The notes below the pieces were generated by a model that saw only the letters and a program-made list of their open reading frames with translations, did not search any database and was not told the origin of the DNA. 64,000 nucleotides of DNA, taken from NCBI GenBank assembly GCA_963204815.1, contig CAUJHQ010000029.1, positions 1-64,000 of the forward strand. Reading direction: 5' to 3'. The DNA is from Pseudomonadota bacterium (GTDB lineage Bacteria > Pseudomonadota > Gammaproteobacteria > Burkholderiales > Burkholderiaceae_C). The stretch's first letter is position 1; each line of letters begins with the position of its first letter. This document shows, piece by piece, positions 39,021-47,194 of this stretch. Made by a program: the position numbers and the translations under genes.

Positions 39021-40919
39021 CTAGCGCGGCAGGCCGATCACCGTGCCTTCGCGCCGCGCGTCGGCGGCGCCGAACTGCAGCCCGGTCTTCGGGTCCAGCA
39101 CCACCGCCTGCACCGAGCCGATCTCGGTGGTGGCGACGGTGTAGCCCAGCGCGAGCAGGCCGTCGATCGTCGCCTGCGGGATGCCCGCCTCGAGCGAGAT
39201 CGCGCTGCCGGCCGAGGTGACCGAGATGCGCGGCGCCTTGATCGCGTCCTGCAGCGTCATCTTGTGGTCGATGAGGTTCAGCGTGACGTTGAGCACCGAG
39301 TTGATGATCGTCGACCCGCCGGGCGAACCGTAGGCCACCAGCGGCCGGCCGTCGGGCGTGAAGATCATCGCCGGCGTCATGCTGCTGCGCGGGCGCTTGG
39401 CGGGCTGCACGTCGTTGAAGCCCGGCCCGCCGGTGTACGGGTTGACCGAGGGCGTGGTGTTGAAGTCGGTCAGCTCGTTGTTGAGCAGGAACCCGTGGTT
39501 GCGGAAGCTGCCGTCGGGCCGCGTGTAGCCGGCGAAGACGCCGATGCCGTGGCTGGACTCGATGGTGTTCGTGTACGTCACCATGTTGCCCCACTTGTCG
39601 ACGACCGAGAAATGCGTCGTCGTCTCGCCCGGGCCGGTGACGGGCTCGGCCACCGCCAGCCGCGTGGCGGGCTTCGTGCCGGCGACGTCGTAGGGGCGCG
39701 GGTCGCCGGCCACCGGGTTCGGCGTGATGCGCGTGCCGGGCACGATGACGGCGCCGCGCGCGCCGAGGTAGGTGGCGTCGAGCAGGCCCTTGCCGGGCAC
39801 CGGCACGAAGTCGGCGTCGCCCATCCACTGGCTGCGGTCGGCGAACGCGATGCGCATCGCCTCGGCCATCACGTTCGCTGTCTTCAGCGATCCGAAGCCG
39901 TAGCCGGCGGCGGCGTCGCCGATCGGGAAGCGCTCCAGCATCTTCAGGATCTGCAGCATCGTCAGGCCGCCGGACGAGGGCGGCGACATCGCCTTGATCG
40001 TGTAGCCGCGGTAGGTGCCCACCGTGGGCTCGCGCAGCGCCGGCTGGTAGGCCTCCAGGTCGGCCAGCGTCATGCTGCCGCCCTTGCCGCCAGCGACCTG
40101 CGGGCGGTTGAACTTCTGCCCTTCGACGATGCCCTGCGCGATGTCGCAGCCCTTCTCGGGCATGAACTTGTAGAAGCAGTCCGGGCCGTGGCGCGCGATC
40201 AGGCGCAGCGTCTCGGCCAGCGGCTTGTTCTGCACCACCTGGCCCACCGGCGCCGGCACGCCGCCGGGGCAGAAGAAGGCCGCGGCCTCCGGCGAGTTGG
40301 TGGAACGGCCGCCGTTGTTGCAGCTCACCGCGGTGTAGCGCGGCGTGGCGGCGAAGCCGGTGTCGGCGAGGTCGATCGCCGGCTCGATCACCTTGTGCAG
40401 CGGCAGGTGGCCCCAGCGGCGCAGCGCCAGCGCGGTGCCGCGCACCATGCCCGGCACGCCGACGGCGACGCCGTTCAGGTCGGGTCGCGTGACGCCGACG
40501 AACATGTCCGGCGTCGCCGCGGCGGGCGCCTTCTCGCGCGTGTCGATGGCGAAGGTGCGGCCCGACTTCGCGAGGTGGACCATCATGAAGCCGCCGCCGC
40601 CGATGCCGGCGGACTGCGGCTCGACGACGTTCAGCGCGTAGGCGATGGCCACCGCCGCATCGACCGCGTTGCCGCCGCGTTCGAGCATGCGCGCGCCGGC
40701 CTCGGCGCCGTACGGGTTGGCGACGGCGACGACGCCCTTGCGGTAGGCCGTGCCCGCCCAGTCGATCGGCTTGCCGTGGCCATGCGACGGCGGGCGCGCG
40801 CCGTGATGATCGCCACCGCGGTCGTGGTCGCGTTCGTCGTCGGCGAAGGCGCCGGGGCTGCAGGCCAGCAGGGCGGCCAGCGCCAGCGGCAGCGGGCGCA
40901 GAAAGTGGGAACGCATCAT
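39021..40919 (-). CDS. ggt: gamma-glutamyltransferase
   Basis: A 632-residue periplasmic enzyme with an N-terminal signal sequence, then a His/Asp-rich stretch (about residues 28-52) that is unusual. It is made as a proenzyme; the autocatalytic cleavage and nucleophile Thr lies in GPGETTTHFSVVDKWGN, near residue 420. Binding motifs NVVEPQSAGIGGGGFMM and PSSGGLTML are present. The enzyme breaks down glutathione and other gamma-glutamyl compounds. It is not in an operon. The ATG at 40919 or the next codon is the start; a longer upstream frame has no signal peptide. Confidence 0.93.
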   Translation of the reverse strand: MMRSHFLRPLPLALAALLACSPGAFADDERDHDRGGDHHGARPPSHGHGKPIDWAGTAYRKGVVAVANPYGAEAGARMLERGGNAVDAAVAIAYALNVVEPQSAGIGGGGFMMVHLAKSGRTFAIDTREKAPAAATPDMFVGVTRPDLNGVAVGVPGMVRGTALALRRWGHLPLHKVIEPAIDLADTGFAATPRYTAVSCNNGGRSTNSPEAAAFFCPGGVPAPVGQVVQNKPLAETLRLIARHGPDCFYKFMPEKGCDIAQGIVEGQKFNRPQVAGGKGGSMTLADLEAYQPALREPTVGTYRGYTIKAMSPPSSGGLTMLQILKMLERFPIGDAAAGYGFGSLKTANVMAEAMRIAFADRSQWMGDADFVPVPGKGLLDATYLGARGAVIVPGTRITPNPVAGDPRPYDVAGTKPATRLAVAEPVTGPGETTTHFSVVDKWGNMVTYTNTIESSHGIGVFAGYTRPDGSFRNHGFLLNNELTDFNTTPSVNPYTGGPGFNDVQPAKRPRSSMTPAMIFTPDGRPLVAYGSPGGSTIINSVLNVTLNLIDHKMTLQDAIKAPRISVTSAGSAISLEAGIPQATIDGLLALGYTVATTEIGSVQAVVLDPKTGLQFGAADARREGTVIGLPR

Positions 40920-41050
40920 CTCGGGATCTCCTGGAGTGTTGTGTTTCTTGGGCCTGGCCGCGTGGAGCCCGGCGTGCCGCATGCTCGCGCGCCCGCACCG
41001 CGCCGACAAGGCGGGTCACTACCGACGCCGCGGGTACCATCGCCGGCGCC

Positions 41051-42412
41051 GTGTCCGCCCCGTCCCGCTGGTCGATCCGCACCCGCCTGCTGGCCATCGC
41101 CACCGGCGCCGCGCTCGCCGCATGGGGCGCCGGCGGCGTGGCGACGATGCTGTCGGCGCGCGACGTGCACGAGCAACTGCAGGACGAGCGGCTGGCCCAG
41201 GTCGCGCGCACCGTGCTCGCCTTCGCCGACCACGAACTCGCGGAAATCGCGCGCGATGCCGGCGCCGCGCAGCCGCACGTCGAGCCCGGTGTCGCGCTCG
41301 GCGCGCGCTACCACCTGCAGGTCTGGGGCCGCGACGGCCGCCTGCTGCTGCGCAGCGCGAACGCGCCGGCCGACGTGCCGCTCGCGCCGCATGGCGCCAC
41401 CGGCTTCGGCGCCGGCCACCTCGCCGGTGCGCCGACGCGCACCTACCGCGAGGCGCCGTCGGCACTGCCGGTGGAAATCCAGGTCGCCGAGACGCTGGCC
41501 GACCGCGCCACGGCGCTGACGCGCCCCGGCCTCGCCTATGCGCTGGGCGGCCTGGCGGCGGTGCTGCTGATCGCCGGCAGCGCGGCGGCCTTCGTGCTGC
41601 GCGCGCTGCGGCCGCTGGAGCGCGCCGCGCACACGCTGCAGCAGCGCACGCCGCTGGACCTGGCCGCGCTGCCGCTGGACGGCGCGCCGCGCGAGCTGGC
41701 GCCGATGCTGGCGGCCCTGAACACGCTGTTCGGGCGCGTCGCGCAGCAGCTGTCGGCCGAGCGCGGTTTCACGGCGCTGGCGGCGCACGAGCTGCGCGCG
41801 CCGCTCGCCGCGCTGCGCATGCAGGCCCAGGTGGCCGCGCGCACGCCCGACGCCGCCCAGCGCGGCACGCTGCTGGCCGCCGTGCTGGCCAGCGTCGACC
41901 GCTGCAGCCACCTGCTGGAGCAGCTGCTGACGCTGAGCCGCGTCGACGACAGTGCGCCGGCCGCCGCCGAACGCATCACGCTCGCCGACCTGCTGGCCGC
42001 GGTGCAGGCCACGCTCGCCGCCGAGGGCCCGGACGGCACACGCCCGCTTCACGTGGCGGCGCGCTTCGACGCCCCGGCGGTCCACGGCCAACCCTTCGGC
42101 ATGCAGACGCTGCTGCGCAACCTGCTGCAGAACGCGCTGCGCCACGCCGCCGGCCGCGTCGAGCTGCACAGCGACGCGGTCACCGGCGGCGTGCGCCTGC
42201 GCATCGACGACGACGGCCCGGGCATCGCGCCGGCCGACCGCGCGCGCGTGTTCGAGCGCTTCGTGCGGCTGGACGCGCCGGGCTTCGGCGTCGGGCTGGG
42301 GCTGTCGATCGTGCAGTCGGTGGTGCGCGCGCACGGCGCCCGCGTCACGCTGGCCGATTCACCGCTCGGTGGCCTGCGCGTGGAGCTGTGGTTCCCCGAC
42401 GCGCCGGCGTGA
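41051..42412 (+). CDS. sensor histidine kinase (QseC/TctE type)
   Basis: A 453-residue inner membrane kinase. Helices at about 13-35 and 160-182 flank a periplasmic sensor of about 120 residues; a HAMP segment, the His-phosphotransfer motif LAAHELRAPLAALR and the catalytic N-box NLLQNALRH, G1 DDDGPGIAP and G2 GVGLGLSIVQS follow. The start is a GTG. It converges on the response regulator gene, its likely partner, with stop codons exactly abutting at 42412/42413. Confidence 0.93.
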   Translation: MSAPSRWSIRTRLLAIATGAALAAWGAGGVATMLSARDVHEQLQDERLAQVARTVLAFADHELAEIARDAGAAQPHVEPGVALGARYHLQVWGRDGRLLLRSANAPADVPLAPHGATGFGAGHLAGAPTRTYREAPSALPVEIQVAETLADRATALTRPGLAYALGGLAAVLLIAGSAAAFVLRALRPLERAAHTLQQRTPLDLAALPLDGAPRELAPMLAALNTLFGRVAQQLSAERGFTALAAHELRAPLAALRMQAQVAARTPDAAQRGTLLAAVLASVDRCSHLLEQLLTLSRVDDSAPAAAERITLADLLAAVQATLAAEGPDGTRPLHVAARFDAPAVHGQPFGMQTLLRNLLQNALRHAAGRVELHSDAVTGGVRLRIDDDGPGIAPADRARVFERFVRLDAPGFGVGLGLSIVQSVVRAHGARVTLADSPLGGLRVELWFPDAPA

Positions 42413-43081
42413 TCAGGCGGCGGCCGGCGGTGGCCCGAGCCGGTAGCCCGCGCCGCGCACGGTGACGAACAGCTCGCGGCCGAACTTGCGGCGCAGGAAG
42501 TGCAGGTGCACCTCGACCGCGTTGCTCACCGCCGCCGTCTCGGCGCCGTACAGCCGCGACTCGAGCTCGGCGCGCGTGAACAGGCGCAGCGGCTCGTGCA
42601 GGAAGATCGCCAGCAGCGAGAACTCGCGCTCGCGCAGCACCACCTCACGACCCTGCAGCGTGACGCGGCGGCGCCGCGGGTCGAGCGCGATCGTGCCGTG
42701 CCGCAGCATCTCCGGCACGAGCCCGGCACGCCGCCGAACCGCACGCACACGCGCCGTCAGCTCGGCGAGGTCGACCGGTTTCACCAGGTAGTCGTCGGCA
42801 CCGTCGTCGAGCAGCGAGACGCGGTCGGCGGTCTGCCCGCGGCCGGACAGCACCACCACCGGCGTCGTGTCGCCGCCGGCGCGCAGCGCCTGCAGCAGCG
42901 CGCGGCCGTCGCCATCGGGCAGGCCGAGGTCGAGCACCACGGCGTCGAAACGCGCCGCCGCCAGCAGCGCCGCCACGCCGGCGGCGCCGCGTTGCCACTG
43001 CACGCGGTGGCCGTCGAGCACGAGGCCGTCGCGCAGCGCGCCGCCGAAGGCGGTGTCGTCCTCGACGAGCAGCAGCTCCAT
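42413..43081 (-). CDS. OmpR-family response regulator
   Basis: A 222-residue two-domain regulator. The receiver has LLLVEDDTAFGGAL, the phosphoacceptor Asp in VVLDLGLPDGDG, and the Lys in YLVKPVDLAE; the winged-helix output domain has LREREFSLLAIFL and HLHFLRRKFG. It begins 2 bases after the stop of the FeS/flavin oxidoreductase gene, making it the last gene of the multiheme cytochrome operon. The paired kinase is encoded convergent to it. Confidence 0.94.
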   Translation of the reverse strand: MELLLVEDDTAFGGALRDGLVLDGHRVQWQRGAAGVAALLAAARFDAVVLDLGLPDGDGRALLQALRAGGDTTPVVVLSGRGQTADRVSLLDDGADDYLVKPVDLAELTARVRAVRRRAGLVPEMLRHGTIALDPRRRRVTLQGREVVLREREFSLLAIFLHEPLRLFTRAELESRLYGAETAAVSNAVEVHLHFLRRKFGRELFVTVRGAGYRLGPPPAAA

Positions 43082-43083
43082 CG

Positions 43084-44376
43084 TCACGCGGTGCCGAACT
43101 TGGTGTCGAAGCGGATGCCGATGGACTGCAGCAGCGGCGTCGGCAGCTGCCCGCCGGCGCAGACGATGACGGCATCGTTGCGCAGCGTCTCGGTGGCGCC
43201 GCCGCACTTCAGGCGCACGTCGCGTTCGCCGATCGCCTCGACCTGCGAGGACAGCTTCACGCGCACGCGGCCGCTGCGCTGCAGCGCGTCGAGGCGGTCG
43301 CGGTTGGGCTTCTTGACGCGCGAGAACGCCTCGCTGCGGTAGGACAGCGTGACCTCGGTGCCGGGCTCGCCGGCGAGCGCGATCGCGGCCTCCAGCGCGC
43401 TGTCGCCGCCGCCCACCACGAGCACCGCCTGGCCGCGGTACTGCTCGGCGTCGACGAGGCGGTAGACCACCTTGGACATGTGCTCGCCCGGCACTTCCAG
43501 CCTTCGCGGCGTGCCGCGGCGGCCCATCGCCAGCAGCACGCTGCGCGTGCGGTAGCGGCCGCGGTCGGTGCGCACGACGAAGCCTTCGCCGTCGGGCTCG
43601 ATGCCCTCGAGCCGCTCGCGGAAGGCGATCTGCAGGCCGGTCTTCTCGACCACGCCGTTCCAGAACTCGAGCAGCTTCTCCTTGCTGACTTCGCGGAAGT
43701 TGACCTTGCCGACGAGCGACAGCGCCACCGGCGCCGTCATCGCGACCTTGTTGCGCGGGTAGTGGAAGACGGCGCCGCCGAGCGATTCCTCCTGCTCGAC
43801 GATCTTGTAGCGCAGCCGGTGCTGGATCGCGGTGAGCCCGGCCGACAGCCCGGCGGGCCCGCCGCCGACGATGACGACGTCGTGCTCGAAGCCGTCGCCC
43901 TGGCGCGCGCGGATGACCTCGATGGCCTGCCGGCCCTGCTCGGCCGCCTTGCGGATGAGGCCCATGCCACCCAGCTCGCCGGCGATGAAGATGCCGGGCA
44001 CGTTGGTCTCGAACTGCGGCGTGAGGTTGGGGATGTCGACGCCGCGCTTCTCGGTGCCGAAGACGAGCTGGATCGCGTCATGCGGGCAGGCGGCGCGGCA
44101 GGCGCCATGGCCGATGCAGGCGGCGGCGTTCTTCAGCACCGCCTTGCCGCCGACGATGCCCAGCGCGTCTTCCGGGCAGGCGGCGATGCAGGCAGCCGAG
44201 CCGAGGCAGCGCGCGGCGTCGACCACCGGGTGCAGCGAGGCGGGCTCGGCGAGGCCGGCCTCGACGGCGGCCTTCAGTTCGGCGGCGTCGCTGCGCTGCA
44301 CGTGGCGGCGCCGCGCCAGGTACAGCACGAAGGCGGCGAGCGCGACGGCGGCGTAGAGCAGCAGGTAGACGGACAT
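43084..44376 (-). CDS. membrane-anchored 2[4Fe-4S] ferredoxin / FAD-NAD(P) oxidoreductase
   Basis: A 430-residue fusion. Residues 3-21 form an N-terminal membrane anchor, followed by two [4Fe-4S] motifs (CLGSAACIAACPED and CIGHGACRAACPHD). From about residue 155 there is a thioredoxin-reductase-like flavoprotein, with FAD motif VVIVGGGPAGLSAGL and NAD(P) motif VLVVGGGDSALEAA. No redox-active CxxC typical of thioredoxin reductase follows. It could move electrons between NAD(P)H, ferredoxin and the membrane. It lies 21 bases after the barrel gene and 2 bases before the response regulator. Confidence 0.85.
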   Translation of the reverse strand: MSVYLLLYAAVALAAFVLYLARRRHVQRSDAAELKAAVEAGLAEPASLHPVVDAARCLGSAACIAACPEDALGIVGGKAVLKNAAACIGHGACRAACPHDAIQLVFGTEKRGVDIPNLTPQFETNVPGIFIAGELGGMGLIRKAAEQGRQAIEVIRARQGDGFEHDVVIVGGGPAGLSAGLTAIQHRLRYKIVEQEESLGGAVFHYPRNKVAMTAPVALSLVGKVNFREVSKEKLLEFWNGVVEKTGLQIAFRERLEGIEPDGEGFVVRTDRGRYRTRSVLLAMGRRGTPRRLEVPGEHMSKVVYRLVDAEQYRGQAVLVVGGGDSALEAAIALAGEPGTEVTLSYRSEAFSRVKKPNRDRLDALQRSGRVRVKLSSQVEAIGERDVRLKCGGATETLRNDAVIVCAGGQLPTPLLQSIGIRFDTKFGTA

Positions 44377-44397
44377 GGCGGCGCGAGCGTAGCGGAA

Positions 44398-47160
44398 TCA
44401 GAACTCGTAGCGGGCGCCCAGCGAGTAGTTCACGCGCGTCGAAGTCTCCTTCGTCGTGATCGTCTGCGTGGCGTCGTTGGGGTCGGGCGCCACGCGCGTG
44501 GCCTTGCCGATCTCGTACGTGAGCGCGCTCTCGACCGACCAGCGCTTGAAGCCGCGGTAGGTGGCGCGCAGGCCCGGCGTCCAGCGCGACGAGTCGCCGC
44601 CCTGCGCGTTCTCGTCGCGGTAGAACTGCAGCGAGGGCTCGACCTGCCAGACCTCCCAGACGAGCGACGAGTTGTTGTAGCCCAGCATCAGGCCGTCGAG
44701 GCTGGGGCTGGAGATCGCGGTCACCGAGAAGACGTGCGTGTCGCGCGCCGAGTAGAGGTTCAGGCCGATCAGCTGCCCGCTCAGCGACAGCACGCGGCCG
44801 GTGGCCGGGCGGCCCTGCTCGAAGCCAGGCACGTCAGGCACCGGCGGGATCTCGCCGATGGTGGTGGACTGCACGCTGCTGCCGAACTGCCAGTGCGCCG
44901 TGATCGGCTTCGTGATGCCGACCTGCGCCTGCGTGATGAACGGCGTGGTGGCGCGCACCTGCTCGCGCAGCGCCGGCAGCGTGGTCGTGGCCAGCTTGTC
45001 GGCGATGCGCGTGTACATCGTGCCGCTGGCGTCGGCGAAGGTCAGCGCGTTGCCCAGCGACAGCAGCGGCATTGCGCGCCGGTCGTAGAGCGCGTTGACG
45101 ACGGTGTTGTCCTCCATCACCCACGTGGCCTGCACGGCGGCGATGTTCAGCGCCTTCATGACGACGTCGTAGTCGAACTGCGCGAAGGCCGAGGCGCCGC
45201 CCTCGAAGTAGCGCGCCTCCAGGCCGAGCGCGCGGCGGTCGGTCTCGCCGTCGATCGTCTGCTGGATCGCGTAGACGCCGAAGCCGAAGTTCTTCACCAC
45301 GCCGTCGGCGTCGAACGAGGCACCGTAGAAGCGGCGCTTCGAGTCGAAGTAGCGGTCCACCGGCTGGCCGGCGACGGCGCCGAACTTCAGCTTCGGCTTG
45401 GCGAGCACGAAGGCCTGCACGCCGTCGAAGCGGCCCATCACGCCGCCGCCGGTGGGCGACTGGCGGCCGAACTTGACACCCCAGCCGCCGGTGAGCGACT
45501 TGTAGTCGCCGTACAGCGCGGACAGCCGGTTGCGGCTCTTGTCGGGGCGCTCGAGGTCGCGCGTGTACGAGTCGCGGGCGACGAAGCGCAGGTCGCTCTC
45601 GCGCGTGCGCTGGCGCCAGCCGAGGTCGACGTCGCCGTAGAGCTGGCGCGACTTTTCCGGCGCGAGCTGCTGGTCGCTGACGAGTTGCGGCACGCCGCTC
45701 AGCGGCGAGTCCTGGAAGTCGCGGCTGCGCACCTGGCCGTTGCCGCCGTAGTAGTACAGCGAGGTCGAGCCGGAGACGACGGGCTCGTCCTCCTTGCGCT
45801 GCGGCGCCTCGGCCAGCACGGGGGCGGGTGCCGGCGCCGGCAGCGCGGCGAGGTCGCGGCGGATGCGCGCCGCCGCCGGGCCGTTGGGGTACAGGCTCAG
45901 GTAGGTCTCGAACTCGATGCGCGCGCGCGCCGTGTCGCCCATGCGCAGCCGCACGCGGCCGATGAGGTCCTGCGCCTCGCGCGTCTGCCGGTTCGGCGGC
46001 AGGTCCAGCAGCGAGGACAGGCGCGCCAGCGCAACGGCGTCGGTGCGCTGATCGAAGGCGGCGCGCGCGGCCAGCATCAGCGTGTCGGCCTCGCGCTCGA
46101 TGGCCTCGGCGCTGCGCGGCGGGGTGTCGGGGGCGGCTGCGGGAGCGGCCGCGGTGGTGTCCGCGGTGGTGGCCGGCGCGCTCGCGGCGGGCGCGGGCAC
46201 CGGCGGCGGCGCTTCGGCCACGGCCACGGCCGGGGCTGGCGCGGGGGCCGGCGCGGGGGTCGGCGTGGGGACCGGCGCGGGCACCGGCACCGGGATCACC
46301 GGCGCGACCGCCACCACCGGCGGCACCGGCGCCGCCGGCGCCTTCGGCGCGGCCGCAGCGGCCGGCGCCGGCACGGGGGCCTCGGCGACGATCGGCGCCG
46401 GCACCGGCGCGATCACGGCCTGCGGGAAGGCCGACAACTGGCGCAGCACCGCTTCGGCCTGCGTGCGCGTCGCGAAGTAGCCCAGGTTGATCTCGTGCCG
46501 CACCGCGCCGTCGACGAGCCGACGGTCGGTGAACACCGAATAGTCCTGCAGCGAGCGCGGCACCGGCGTCACCAGCTGCAGTTCGGGCGTCGGTGCGCTC
46601 AGCAAGGTGATGACGAAGCGGCGGTCGCTCTCCGGCAGCGCCGAGGCGGTGGCCGACGGCGTCGGCACGCCCGGCGCGGTGGCCGCCGGCAGCGGTGGCG
46701 GCGGCGCCGGCGCGCGCGCCGCGTCGGGGGCCAGCACGCCGGCGCCGCGATCGTGCAGCACGATGTCGATGCTGCGGCCACGCGGGCCGGCGCGCACCGT
46801 CACGCGCGTCGGTTCGGCGAAGCGCAGCACGATGCGGCGGCCGCGCTCGCTGTTCTGCTCGGCTTCGTCGGCGAGCTGGATCTGCGGCAGGCCCTGGCGT
46901 TCACCCAGGCGCAGGCCCTGGCCGCCGCGGTAGCTCGCGTTGGTGCTCGCCAGCAGCGTGTACGAGACCAGCGTGAGGTCGTTCGAGCGCGTCGACAGCG
47001 CGCGCTGGAACTGCACCTCGGTCGCGAAGCGCAGCTGCAGCACGGCGTCGGCGCCGACGCGCCGCACCTCGATGTCGTCGATGAGCTGCGCGTGCGCGGT
47101 GGTGGCGAAGGCGAGCGCGATGGCGCAGGCCAGGGGGAGCGGTCTCAGCGTGGATGGCAT
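44398..47160 (-). CDS. TPR-containing outer-membrane beta-barrel protein
   Basis: A 920-residue exported protein. A signal peptide (residues 1-25, ending TTAHAQ) is followed by a beta-rich N-terminal domain, a SPOR-like segment (near 210-245), a Pro/Ala linker (about 245-345), a TPR-like region (about 360-460), and from about 500 to the end alternating amphipathic strands ending YSLGARYEF with a terminal Phe, as in outer-membrane barrels. It lies 34 bases after the 26-heme cytochrome gene and 21 before the FeS oxidoreductase. The barrel could hold or contact the cytochromes. I do not recognise a named family; MtrB similarity should be tested. Confidence 0.75.
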   Translation of the reverse strand: MPSTLRPLPLACAIALAFATTAHAQLIDDIEVRRVGADAVLQLRFATEVQFQRALSTRSNDLTLVSYTLLASTNASYRGGQGLRLGERQGLPQIQLADEAEQNSERGRRIVLRFAEPTRVTVRAGPRGRSIDIVLHDRGAGVLAPDAARAPAPPPPLPAATAPGVPTPSATASALPESDRRFVITLLSAPTPELQLVTPVPRSLQDYSVFTDRRLVDGAVRHEINLGYFATRTQAEAVLRQLSAFPQAVIAPVPAPIVAEAPVPAPAAAAAPKAPAAPVPPVVAVAPVIPVPVPAPVPTPTPAPAPAPAPAVAVAEAPPPVPAPAASAPATTADTTAAAPAAAPDTPPRSAEAIEREADTLMLAARAAFDQRTDAVALARLSSLLDLPPNRQTREAQDLIGRVRLRMGDTARARIEFETYLSLYPNGPAAARIRRDLAALPAPAPAPVLAEAPQRKEDEPVVSGSTSLYYYGGNGQVRSRDFQDSPLSGVPQLVSDQQLAPEKSRQLYGDVDLGWRQRTRESDLRFVARDSYTRDLERPDKSRNRLSALYGDYKSLTGGWGVKFGRQSPTGGGVMGRFDGVQAFVLAKPKLKFGAVAGQPVDRYFDSKRRFYGASFDADGVVKNFGFGVYAIQQTIDGETDRRALGLEARYFEGGASAFAQFDYDVVMKALNIAAVQATWVMEDNTVVNALYDRRAMPLLSLGNALTFADASGTMYTRIADKLATTTLPALREQVRATTPFITQAQVGITKPITAHWQFGSSVQSTTIGEIPPVPDVPGFEQGRPATGRVLSLSGQLIGLNLYSARDTHVFSVTAISSPSLDGLMLGYNNSSLVWEVWQVEPSLQFYRDENAQGGDSSRWTPGLRATYRGFKRWSVESALTYEIGKATRVAPDPNDATQTITTKETSTRVNYSLGARYEF

Positions 47161-47194
47161 TCGTCGTCGGGGCCGGGCCGCGGGCGCGGCCGGG

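Noticed and set aside
46082-46480. Gly/Ala-rich 132-codon plus-strand frame
   Set aside because: Complement of the Pro/Ala linker of the barrel protein; low complexity only.
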